Below, in pieces: positions 35,255-46,300 of a stretch of 64,000 nt of DNA. Source of the stretch: Alentia gelatinosa (taxonomy: Eukaryota > Annelida > Polychaeta > Phyllodocida > Polynoidae). Under the pieces are notes generated by a model. It was not told where the DNA came from. It worked only from the letters and a program-made list of their open reading frames with translations, and did not search any database. Every line of letters begins with the position of its first letter. Position 1 is the stretch's first letter. The stretch covers positions 6,209,694-6,273,693 of the forward strand of contig OX465584.1 of assembly GCA_950022655.1 (NCBI GenBank), written 5' to 3'. Both the position numbers and the translations under genes were made by a program.

Positions 35255-36313
35255 TTATTCTAAACATGTTTCATTATCTCTTGATAGCAATCCGTTCAAA
35301 CTCACTGATGCAATCAGGATTATGCAGCCGATTACTTCCAGGGCATTCTTTCGTCCATACAAATGTCCATTTAGTATGGTGTACTGACAAAATAAATCCC
35401 CTACAGTTATAAGAGTTTCAAATATTGATACTTGTGTAGGACCTATTAATTGACAAGCCTTTATCTCTGCTAGAATCGCTATTGCAGTGCCAACTACATG
35501 TATTGACACCAACATGATAGAATATGAATCAGTGATCCACACGGGTTGTTCAAGATACATAGAAAGCACCAGGCTGGATGGTACACAGAAAGCAGATGCT
35601 AAAAACATCACTAGTGCCGAGTTCACATTTTTCAAGTAAACACCAGCAAAAAATTTATGTAGACTCTCAACTAAGGCAACTAACAATAATGAGAAATATC
35701 CAATTTGTATAAGCCAATGGTTAGAGACCACTGTTTGAATCACATGACCAACAGTAACATTTCCCAAATTACCCGATGCATTCATTGATCCTGCATGTGG
35801 TTTGATAAATCCTGGTGTAAATCCTTCGGTAAAGTTAAGCCAAGGCTGTACCAAACACACTATTCCAAGAAAGGATCCCAAAACAGAAAGAATAGTTATG
35901 CAACTCTGCTCCTCCTTCATAAATACTTTTGATATTACACAGATTATCATAGCTTCGAAACCCAGTGTTAGTCCTGTCACATGACTCAGAGGAAGGAGGG
36001 CAGTTGCATAAAAGAAGAGAATATTAAATGACAGGCTACATATTGAAAACAGCAATATATAGCGATATAATTCCCTTGGTAGTGTAAGGTTTTCCTTGCC
36101 GTAGAGAAATAGGGGAACTGCAGACAGAATCATTCCACCGAGGTACCGGAAGAGGCTCAATTGAAAGTCAGGGACTTCCCTCTGAAGAAGTTGCACGGCA
36201 GTACTTGAACTGACCCAGAAAACAAGGACGATAGCTATACAGCCATAGCCATGGAGGGCCTTCTTTCCAAGTATCATCTTGATACGATTACTCTGAAACG
36301 GGTAAATATTCAT
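35255..36313 (-). CDS. SLC35/EamA-type drug-metabolite transporter superfamily protein, single exon, about 352 aa
   Basis: An uninterrupted minus-strand frame encodes about ten hydrophobic segments in the two-fold EamA arrangement. The first half includes the block around LFRYLGGMILSAVPLFL and the second ends with EVIGCIILIASVSL. The frame could be opened from TTG at 36328, but the first ATG is at 36313, with a second at 36277 just before the first membrane segment. The family moves nucleotide sugars or other small metabolites across Golgi or plasma membranes; the substrate here cannot be read. There are no introns, so it may be a retrocopy, although single-exon members of the SLC35G type occur. 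Its 5' end lies in a 117-bp tandem duplication. Confidence 0.75.
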   Translation of the reverse strand: MNIYPFQSNRIKMILGKKALHGYGCIAIVLVFWVSSSTAVQLLQREVPDFQLSLFRYLGGMILSAVPLFLYGKENLTLPRELYRYILLFSICSLSFNILFFYATALLPLSHVTGLTLGFEAMIICVISKVFMKEEQSCITILSVLGSFLGIVCLVQPWLNFTEGFTPGFIKPHAGSMNASGNLGNVTVGHVIQTVVSNHWLIQIGYFSLLLVALVESLHKFFAGVYLKNVNSALVMFLASAFCVPSSLVLSMYLEQPVWITDSYSIMLVSIHVVGTAIAILAEIKACQLIGPTQVSIFETLITVGDLFCQYTILNGHLYGRKNALEVIGCIILIASVSLNGLLSRDNETCLE

Positions 36314-36516
36314 AGTCAGTCTATTCAATGCTTTGTGTGGATTGTTTAAAGCAAGTTAATAAGAACCTATCATCCGTTATCTATGCCTCTGGTTATTGGT
36401 AAATATTCTCTGAAACGGGTAAATGTTCACAGTCATTCTAGTTAATGCTTTGTGTGGATTGTTTAAAGCAAGTTAATAAGAAATTATCATTTGTTATCTA
36501 TGCCTCTGGTTATGGA
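36291..36516. repeat. 117-bp tandem duplication over the start of the transporter gene
   Basis: The segment beginning CTCTGAAACGGGTAAAT at 36291 recurs at 36408, and the two copies stay alignable to about 36516. The transporter ATG (CAT on the plus strand at 36311-36313) lies in the first copy. The second copy reads CAC at the same place, so it does not offer that start. The duplication therefore doubles the 5' leader or promoter. Confidence 0.75.
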
Positions 36517-37159
36517 GGTGTGAGGTTACCCAGCAACTATGACTATCTCACAACAAGCGAGTCTACTGAACTCATATTGAGATGTCGAAATTAATGAAAA
36601 AATTATTAGATTTTCGTGGGATTCAACGATTAATATTCCCCAAGTTTTAGGTAACATCTTTAAGACCCGATAAAGGTACACTACATCACCTAGGACCTTT
36701 AAGGTTTTCATATCGTCAAAGGCTCGATCACAGATGATTTCTATTTTATTGGTTCTCACAATGTAACTCATACACGCAATATGTGCACCTGTACTACTCT
36801 GTATGTTTTGAGACCAATAAAGAACTGTATGGCTTACCTGCATAGCATCAACCTTGCCAATAAAATAAAATAAGACTTCACTGACCGGGACGAACTATAC
36901 AAGTAGACAATGAAAATATCTCATCTCATCTCATTGATACCGCAATGGGAAGTCACCAAAATCGTTGTGGTGAAAGGGAAGACTAGAAATCCAGTTTTGC
37001 TATGCCTCAGTCCACACCTATGCTAAGCTATTAAAGACAAATGCTGGTAGTTGGGTGATTTCTAAATTCTATTAATTTTTGCAAATACCTCTAAGGGCTT
37101 AATGTTGGTGTCTATGAGAAATTGCAATATTTTCTTAGGGTATCGTTGGCCTATGATGT

Positions 37160-37740
37160 CGTGACTAAAAAAACAGGGCCCTGGTCAGCGATTCTGGCAT
37201 TTTGTACCTCCTGAAAACTTTTAGAATGCACCATAATATGGTAGACATTGTCTAATGTAAACACCATGTGTGTGGGAACAGCAGATAGTCTGATTATGTC
37301 AGATTATTTTCAATTTGGCCACGCCTCACGACTATTGGACACACTCTGATGCCCGTGACTATTTCTAGCAAGCTTTATAAGCTCGTCTAGACAGGTGGTG
37401 ATCCTGTGAAAACTTAGTAGTCAGTGTAAACGCTTGGAGGGTGGTTGTGGCCCATTAGATTGTAGGTCAACTCTCGACTGTAGAACTATCCCAAGGCGCT
37501 ATAAATATCATGTAAGGAGGTCAGGGTCAAGGTCAGGGTTTGCTGCGAATGCAGTCATTGGCTACTCGGTCTACTCTATTCCTTATATGGAATTAAGGTA
37601 ATGGGGCAACTCCATGGTGGAGGGGTACATTCTGAAGTTGGCGACTTTGGTGGTGGACATTGCCACCACCTGACGACTACTGGCTTGACGATCTATAGTC
37701 GCCTTATATCTAGTCATCTAATGTAAACGCCGGGTTAGGT
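37160..37740. mobile_element. 394-bp MITE, inverted copy split by a 184-bp element
   Basis: Reverse-oriented relative of the 60122 element. It is recognisable by TAGACATTGTCTAATGTAAA, GACTATTGGACACACTCTG and GGACATTGCCACCACCTGAC, with the 37437-37620 element inside. Confidence 0.65.
37437..37620 (+). mobile_element. 184-bp dispersed element inserted in another MITE
   Basis: This copy interrupts the 394-bp CCCTWACCCAG MITE copy at about 37160-37740. The host sequence resumes on both sides (GTGTAAACGCTTG before, GTACATTCTGAAG after). Confidence 0.7.
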
Positions 37741-38514
37741 ACACTAGGGGACAGCACATAGTGGCCGTAACCCAAAACTGGAGTGTTTAATCACATGATA
37801 TGATACCTATATGTAGTCCTTGAAAATTGAATAAGGCATGGCAAGACTAGGAGCAAATAGTATGTTCATTATCGAAGAATGAGCGTGCAATTATAAATGA
37901 ATAACAATTAAAAGGATTGAGCCTATGGATAGTTTTCTGAAACCCACTTGCACCCAATCACCTTGCCATTTCTGCAACTGCCTATCTAAGATCCAAACAC
38001 ATCAAGCACCAGTGGGTCTTGAGGTATTTTGGTTTGGTCTTGAGTGATTGGTCATGGTCAGCTGGGCACGCCTTTAAGAGACTGTGACACTGGCTCCCTG
38101 CTCTGTTTTCAATACCACAGTGAATAGCACACAGATAGTGAAGGGATTGTTTGTATGCAGTATCTTGAAAGTCTATATGGACCCGTCTAACCTCTAAGTG
38201 ATGTATAAAGCGCATACAAGCACGCTCTAAAAAGGTGAAACTACAACAAACCCAAGTACCCAAAACCGGCAAGAAAAGAAGTAGCGAGCATGGTTAGTGT
38301 GCAGACACATAACAATCAAATAACTGTAAACTCACCGCCAGAAAAATACTATGAAGAACATGGACAATGAAGACACGTCTATGCAGACCGATGCAACGGT
38401 AGAAAATGAACAAATTGCACGCCCCATGTCACAGTGAACGGCAGAGGGATCTAACAATATCCAAGGCCGACCTATAATAACCCCATCATAGACCGCATTA
38501 GTCCCACTGCACGA

Positions 38515-39074
38515 AAATCACTATTTTACATCTGTATAAGAAACGCGTCTAACAGTAGGATTTTGCGTCTTGACGTTAGACCTGTTATCCGTCTCGTAGA
38601 CGCCTTATCTAGTGGCGTATATACATGTCCATGGTGTGGTCTTATATACGTCATATATACGCCTGATTCCGTTGTATATACACCAATCTCAAAAAGTTCC
38701 ATTCTCTGCCACTTGGGGACACTACTGGTAGCATATTTCATTTGCCATTAACCATCCGTATATACGTAGTCTGTATTATATGAAAATTGCAATCTTATAT
38801 TACCAATTTATTTTATAAAAACCTAATTAAGTATAAATTGATTATATATATATGTTGATTAATATATGTTGCGCAGAGTATATTTTATCTGAAATACGCC
38901 GGGCGTGAAAGACAGCCAAGTCTTGCGCGTCTACATATGGAAACTGTCTTGTAGACGCCCGAAACGTAGACGCGTATAGGAGGTGTATACAAGTATAAAC
39001 AAGCCACGATACAGCCGATACGTGCGTTATCGCAATGGCGTATATATATGTAAAATAGTGGTTTTCATGCAGTG
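38515..39074. mobile_element. CACTA/EnSpm-like MITE, copy 3 (560 bp, TSD TCC)
   Basis: Starts CACTGCACGAAAATCACTAT and ends with the inverted ATAGTGGTTTTCATGCAGTG, flanked by TCC at 38512-38514 and 39075-39077. It holds internal palindromic GTATATACGCC motifs like the other copies and has no coding capacity. Confidence 0.88.
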
Positions 39075-39596
39075 TCCTGACGTCATTTTGGTGCCAAACA
39101 AATCCAAACTCCGAGAAGCACTGCATAAACGTAACATCATGGCATAGTAGAGTTAAATATACTGTAGAATTAAAAAATTCGAGATGTCTAGATGCCGACT
39201 GCTGCACTTATGAAGGGATATCCCAATGTTTGACACCAGAACGTAGGGAAACCCCAGTCAAATGACGTCACACTAATGCGGTCTATGGCAGTGTAATAGG
39301 GCCCCTGTTCAGAGGAACATGAACCTATTTACGTAATTTCAGTCCAAATCAAGTACATTATAACGGTACAATTTTCAACTCCAGTGAACAGTTTTACCAA
39401 GCAGCACACATCAGGATTACTTAAATACCTGAGGACCGTATACGATGGAAGAAGGTATCGTATCACTGTACAACAGTGTTTATTACCCACCTGCCAGTGT
39501 TTAGGAGTTAAACACTTATTTAAGCACTTTCTTGTTCCACTTTTCTAACCGTTTTTTTTTTATGTTAAACATGTTCAATTCTAAATGTGTAAACGG

Positions 39597-42345
39597 AGGT
39601 AGGTTGATGGGTAGGCAGGTTGATGAGTATAGGTTGATGGCTGGGCAAGTAGATACATAGGTAGGTTCATGGGTTGTGTTACTATCGAGATAGTAATTTG
39701 AAGAAAGCTATACACTTGGTTTACTTCTGTAGCTTGGCCGACAAGAGCCAGGTTGATGTGTAGGCAGGTTGATGTGTAGGCAGGTAGATGGGTAGGCAGG
39801 TAGATGGGTAGGCAGGTTGATGGGTAGGCAGGTAGATGGGTAGGCAGGTTGATGGGTAGGCAGGTTGATGTGTAGGCAGGTTGATGTGTAGGCAGGTTGA
39901 TGGGTAGGCAGGTTGATGGGTAGACAGGTAGATGGGTAGTCAGCGAGATGGGTAAGCAGGTAGATGGGTAGGCAGGGAGATGGGTAGGCAGGTTTTTTTG
40001 TTTTTTATAAAAGCTTTTATTTATACTGGAGTTACGTTTGGGCCAACATAAGTCCATCTTCCAACGGTTGATGGGTAAGCAGGTTGATGTGTAGGCAGGT
40101 AGATGGCTAGGCAGGTAGATGGGTAGGCAGGATAATTGGTAAGCATTGATGGGTAAGCAGGTAACAGGTAGGTGGGTAGGCAGGTAGATGGGTCGGCAGA
40201 TTGATGGGTAGGCAAATTGATGGGTAGGCAGGTATATTGGTAGGCAGGTTGATGGGCAGGCAGGTAGATGGGTAGGCAGGTAGATGGGTAGGCAGGTTGA
40301 TGGGTAGGCAGGTTGATGTGTAGGCAGGTTGATGTGTAGGCAGGTTGATGGCTAGGCAGGTAGATGGGTAGGCAGGTAGATGGGTAGGCAGGTAGATGGG
40401 TAGGCAGGTTGATGGCTAGGCAGGTAGATGGGTAGGCAGGATAATTGGTAAGCATTGATGGGTAAGCAGGTAACAGGTAGATGGGTAGGCAGGTAGATGG
40501 GTAGTCAGGTAGATTGGTAGATGGGTAGGCAGGTTGATGGATAGGCAGGTTAATTGGTAGGCAGGCAGGTTGATGGGTAGGATGGTTAATAAGTAGACAG
40601 GTTGATGGGTTGGCAGGTAGATGGGTAGGCAGGTTGATGGGTAGGCAGGTTGGTGGGTGGGCAGGTAGATGGGTCGGCAGGTAGATGGGTAGGCAGGTAT
40701 ATGGGTTGGCAGGTATATGGGTAGTCAGGTATATGGGTAGGCAGGTAGATGGGTAGGCAGGTAGATGGGACGGCAGGTTGATTGGTAGGCAAATTGATGG
40801 GTAGGCAGGTTTATGGGTAGGCAGGTTGATGGGCAGGCAGGTAGATGGGTAGGCAGGTATATGGGTAGGCAGGTTGATGGGCAGGCAGGATGATGTGTAG
40901 GCAGGTTGATGTGTAGGCAGGTATATGGGTAGGCAGGTAGATGGGTAGGCAGGTTGATGGGTAGGCAGGTTGATGTGTAGGCAGGTTGATGTGTAGGCAG
41001 GTATATGGGTAGGCAGGTAGATGGGTAAGCAGGTAGATGGGTAGGCAGGTAGATGGGTCGGCAGGTTGATGGGTAGGCAGGTTGATAGGTAGGCAGGTTG
41101 ATGGGTAGGCAGGTAGATGGGTAGGCAGGTTTATGGGTAGGCAGGTAGATGGGTAGGCAGGTAGGTTGGTGAGCAGGTATATGGGTAGGCAGGTATATGG
41201 GTAGTCAGGTATATGGGTAGTAAGGTATATGGGTAGGCAGGTTGATGGGCAGGCAGGATGATGTGTAGGCAGGTATATGGGTAGGCAGGTATAAGGTTAG
41301 GCAGGTAGATGGGTAAGCAGGTAGATGGGTAGGCAGGTAGATGGGTCGGCAGGTTGATGGTAGGCAGGTTTATGGGTAGGCAGGTTGATGGGCAGGCAGG
41401 TAGATGGGTAGGCAGGTATATGGGTAGGCAGGTTGATGGGCAGGCAGGATGATGTGTAGGCAGGTTGATGTGTAGGCAGGTATATGGGTAGGCAGGTAGA
41501 TGGGTAGGCAGGTTGATGGGTAGGCAGGTTGATGTGTAGGCAGGTTGATGTGTAGGCAGGTATATGGGTAGGCAGGTAGATGGGTAAGCAGGTAGATGGG
41601 TAGGCAGGTAGATGGGTCGGCAGGTTGATGGGTAGGCAGGTTGATAGGTAGGCAGGTTGATGGGTAGGCAGGTAGATGGGTAGGCAGGTTTATGGGTAGG
41701 CAGGTAGATGGGTAGGCAGGTAGGTTGGTGAGCAGGTATATGGGTAGTCAGGTATATGGGTAGTAAGGTATATGGGTAGTAAGGTATATGGGTAGGCAGG
41801 TTGATGGGCAGGCAGGATGATGTGTAGGCAGGTATATGGGTAGGCAGGTATAAGGTTAGGCAGGTAGATGGGTAAGCAGGTAGATGGGTAGGCAGGTAGA
41901 TGGGTCGGCAGGTTGATGGTAGGCAGGTTGATGGGTAGGCAGGATAATTGGTAAGCATTGATGGGTAAGCAGGTAACAAGTAGATGGGAAGGCAGGTATA
42001 TGGGTAGTCAGGTAGATGGGTAGATGGGTAGGCAGGTTGATGGATAGGCAGGTTAATTTGTAGGCAGGCAGGTTGATGGGTAGAAAGGTTGATGGGTAGG
42101 CAGGTAGATGGGTAGGCAGGTTGATGGGTAGAAAGGTTGATGGGTAGACAGGTAGATGGGTAGGCAGGTTGATGGGTGCAGGTTGATGGGTAGGCAGGTT
42201 GGCGGGTAGGCAGGTATATGGGTAGGCAGGTTGATGGGTGCAGGTTGATGGGTAGGCAGGTTGATGGGTAGGCAGGTATATGGGTAGGCAGGCTGATGGG
42301 TAGGCACGTAGATAGGTAGGCAGGTAGAGGGGTAGGCAGGTGGTT
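39597..42345. repeat. 16-bp minisatellite with higher-order repeats (about 2.7 kb)
   Basis: The array is built on GGTAGGCAGGTTGATG and variants (GTAGATGG, GTATATGG, TTGATGTG). Because 16 is not a multiple of 3, all minus-strand frames run through as a 16-residue peptide repeat rich in Leu, Pro, Thr and Tyr (LPTHLPAYPSTCLPIN), giving spurious frames of up to 423 codons. Larger blocks recur: GGTTGGTGAGCAGG at about 41164 and 41723, and GGTATAAGGTTAGG at about 41289 and 41848, both about 559 bp apart. A TGATGGGTAAGCAGGTAAC block occurs near 40146, 40456 and 41959. A non-repeat break lies at 39660-39745 and another near 39990-40070. Confidence 0.95.
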
Positions 42346-42495
42346 TGATGGGTAGGACAATTCTCCCAAATAACTACATAAATTTACGTTGCTAGAAAAC
42401 ACGTATTTGTGTCAATTGGGTTCACAAGGCGAATCTCTGTGAATCTTGTACCGACTTAAATGATCGCTAACATTATTATCCATATCATCTATTCA

Positions 42496-42520
42496 CACAC
42501 ACATATATATATATATATAT
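42496..42520. repeat. (AC)n(AT)n microsatellite
   Basis: A CACACACATATATATATAT run between the minisatellite and the TTAA-flanked MITE. Confidence 0.8.
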
Positions 42521-42791
42521 CAATGTCTGTAAACTAGATTTTGTAATGTTTGATATGTATGTGACTACCTACAGTGAAAGATCTAACCTCAGTGTTAGAG
42601 CTGTTTATATTGAATAGAAAATGAAAACGAAATTTTGAAAAAACTACTATGAAATTATCTCCGATGAAATATGAATAGGCCTTAAATCATGCACACTTAC
42701 CTCTGAATATGTCTCCGAAATGAGAATGAGAAAAAGCCGAGAGTGTGTAGTGAATAACCTGATGTACCAAATACCTATGAAGTCCGCTTAA

Positions 42792-43307
42792 AGGCATATC
42801 CTACAATCTACAGTGGCGCCACCTGCTGATTTTTAAATAATGTCAAATAAAAACTTGTATTTTTGGATTCATTCTAATTATACATGAGTATATTTAACAT
42901 TTTGTCATTTTTATCCAATATTGATGGGTAATATAGGCCAATTTACATGTGTCTGATTTACATAAAAAATTTACCGAAAAATATGGTTTTCTTGAATTCT
43001 TTCAAAAACAAGGACGGTGACCTATGATTATTAAAATCTAAATAAAAAGTACTATATATACTATATTCTGTGAAAGTTTGAGGAAAATGACATGGGTTTT
43101 ACTATGTGAAAAAATAATTTTAGAATTTCTATATATTCTAAAATAAAATGAAATTATCATAATATTGATCTATAAAACAAAAACTAGCACGGTGACCCCC
43201 GACTTTTAAGTTAGATCTGTATTCCACAACACTTGGAGATCATCATATTAAACTTTCAGGAAAATTACCTGGGTTTTAATTTTCGAGCCAAATTGTCCGG
43301 TATGCCT
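42792..43307. mobile_element. MITE with TTAA target duplication (Kolobok/piggyBac-like)
   Basis: TTAA occurs at 42788-42791 and 43308-43311. The ends are inverted: AGGCATATCCTACAAT on the left and, read from the other strand, AGGCATACCGGACAAT on the right. The 516-bp interior is AT-rich with no coding frame and contains partial internal repeats (GAAAATGACATGGGTTTT and GAAAATTACCTGGGTTTT). TTAA specificity fits Kolobok or piggyBac families; the AGGCAT terminus does not settle which. Confidence 0.75.
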
Positions 43308-43311
43308 TTAA

Positions 43312-46300
43312 ATCTCCGTTGTTCTGTGTTTTCACATGTAACTATGCTGATATGGAATCTAATGATCCCATACCGGCTCCATTGACGATATATATGCTAT
43401 ATGGTCAATGGTGTTTGCACCCTTTTGTTATTTTTGAAGTCAGGACTTTCAATATATATTGGATTACGATGTATCTGATATCAATGTTTATCCCTGAAAT
43501 CAAGACACAAGACATATCTTTGAATATGAATTACTTGACAATATTTTTTCAATCCGATAAGCAACTGCAAATATGTATGACATCAGTTATGTTTTATAAA
43601 ATTGTGTTAAATGTTTATATTTCAAGATTATTTCAGAAAATACACAGACATATGTCGAGCTTAAGAGGGCTACATTGTGACAACGTATGGCAACGATGGA
43701 CTTATAAACCTCATGATGTCATACATAAATCCTGATCAACTAAATGCAAGTAAAGGATTGAAGATGGTAACGATTAACATAAGAAGCATGTATAAGAGAC
43801 TAGATGATTTTAAATTGATTTTCAGAAATATTGACCTTATTGCAGTTACTGAGACCTGGCTGAATACTAAATATTCGGCTGACATGCTAAACCTACCTAA
43901 TATGAGTATATATAGAATGGATAGACAATATGAAGAAAAAAAGAAGGGGGGCGGAGTAGCTTTATATCTAAATCGCAAACATGTACAATTCCTGATTGAA
44001 TATCCTGATTTATCAATGTCCACAAAAGAAATTGAAGTTTTAGTGTGCACTATAGAGAACCCTAATCACAAAAAACTTTTAATTATATCTGTTTATAGAC
44101 CACCTGGGAAATATGTCCAAGAATGTTATGATTACCTTGAAAAATTAATAGATGATCAGCGCTTTGAACAACACGAAACATGGATTTTAGGAGACTTAAA
44201 TGTCAATAGTACAAGTACTAACTGCCCAAAAAACAAAATCATGAGAGATTTTTTACTTAATAATAATTTAAGTCTACTAAAAACCAAACCAACTTTTTTG
44301 TTCAAAACCGGAAGTAGCACAATAGATCATATTTACACTAATAGCAAGTTTGTCTTAGAAAGTGGTAATCTAAATTATTATGTTTCTGATCATGTCATCA
44401 TTTATGCTATAAGAAAAAAACTGAAAGAAAAGATTATAAGAAAGTTCATATCTTTTCGAAATCAGAAAAAATTAACCGAGGAAAGTTTAACAAAAAATTT
44501 CACGAAAGAATGTTTTAAAAAATCTAGTGAAACTGAAAACTGTGAATCTTATCTAGCATTTATCGAAAGTACCCTAGACAAACTAGCTCCTGTAGTAACA
44601 AAGCAGATGAAATCTATAGGCGGAGAAGAAGTGAGTATCTTAGTAGCAAAGAAGATCGAAGAACGAAAACAAATTCTTAATGACCTAGCAGAATGTACAG
44701 ACCCAACTATTAGGAGACCAAGACTCAGAAGAGCACGAAGATTAGGTAGAGAAATTAGTCTTGGACTAAGACAAACGAAAGCAAAAAGAGTTCATGAGAA
44801 CCTAAGAATCCACAAAAATAGCCCGAAAAAATTCTGGAGAGAAATAAATAAAATCTGGATAAATGACAATCAGCTGAAATCAAATTTTCCAATAAAAAAG
44901 GGCGAAATTTTAAAAGATAGGTGCAATGATTTAAACAAATATTTTATCAATATCGGAAGGGACAATCCACATCAAGATGATCCACCAAGACCAAGTGAGG
45001 AAGAAGAAGATGAAGACTATGGTGGTACCCAAGACGATCTGGACCTTATTTTGGAGCAGACAAATGTGGATGAAGTGGTAAAAACCGTAAAAGGGTTAGA
45101 CAACAATAAAAGCACTGGCATGGTCAAAGTAAATGGGTACCTATTGAAACGAATATTACTAAGAAATCCAGATATTATTGTAGACATGATAAATGATTGT
45201 TTTAAGACCGGCTTATTTCCAGATGTATTGAAAAAGGGGACAATAACACCAATTCCCAAGGAAGGGGACCTATCAATGTTTACAAATTGGCGGCCTATTA
45301 CTGTTCTAAATTTGATGTCCAAAATTTTTGAAAAAATTATTCATAAACGTCTACTTGATAACTTAACGAAACTAAAGATAATATCTGACAAACAATTTGG
45401 ATTTTTACCTGGAAGGTCTACGGCACAAGCAATTTTCTCAGTGATAACAGCACTAACAAGTGCCCTAGATAGAAAGAAGATAGTATCAATAGCTTTTTTA
45501 GACTTTCGAAAGGCATTTGATTCGGTAAATCACAATTTACTTATAAATAAACTATTTGAATATAATTTTAACAATAATACTCTTCGACTAGTACAGAGTT
45601 ATTTAATGAATCGGGAAGTAAATCTTAAGCTAGGTGATGTAATTTCGGACTTTATGTGTACAAAATGTGGTGTTCCTCAAGGGTCAGTACTTGGCCCTTT
45701 ATTATTTTTGATATTTATTAATGATATAGTTGATATTCCTTATAGCTCACTGCCGATCCTCTATGCTGACGATATTGCTCTCCTTACCTTTGGTGATACT
45801 CAGGAACAGGTTACTCTACTTCAACGGAATAGCCTGGAATTAGTCTATCAATGGACAGTTAAGAACAAAATTCGATTAAACTATGGGAAAACAAAGATCA
45901 TGTGGTTTGGTAATATACGAGGATTAGATAAACAAATGGATATAGAAATAGGAGAAAATACCATTAAAGCTGTAAGTAAGTATAGGTATCTAGGACTAGT
46001 AATAGACAACTGTCTGACGTTTAATGACCAATATAAAAGGATGATTAAAGACTTTAACCAGAAACTTTTTAAATTTAGGAAAGTACGATATCTACTAAAC
46101 ACAGAAGCGAGTATAAAGCTGGTGAAACATATGTTACTGCCTTTGATTGAGTATGCTGATCATGTGCAAACATTGATGACTAAGGATAAGAAACAAAAAC
46201 TCCAAACCCTAGTAAATAAAGCATTACGCACTGCGATAGGGAGAAAAGCCAAGGATATTAGTAATTATGATTTATATTCTCTCTGTAAAATAAGACCACT

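Noticed and set aside
39597..42345. CRISPR-like array
   Set aside because: The repeats are contiguous 16-bp units without unique spacers, in a eukaryotic genome.
41131..42402. 423-codon minus-strand frame (and similar ones at 39581, 40021 and 40586)
   Set aside because: It is the translation of the 16-bp minisatellite. The unit has no stop in any of its phases on that strand, so long frames are automatic.
43319..43735. 138-aa frame as LINE ORF1
   Set aside because: No zinc knuckle, PHD, esterase or coiled-coil features could be seen; it is mentioned only as a possible leader.
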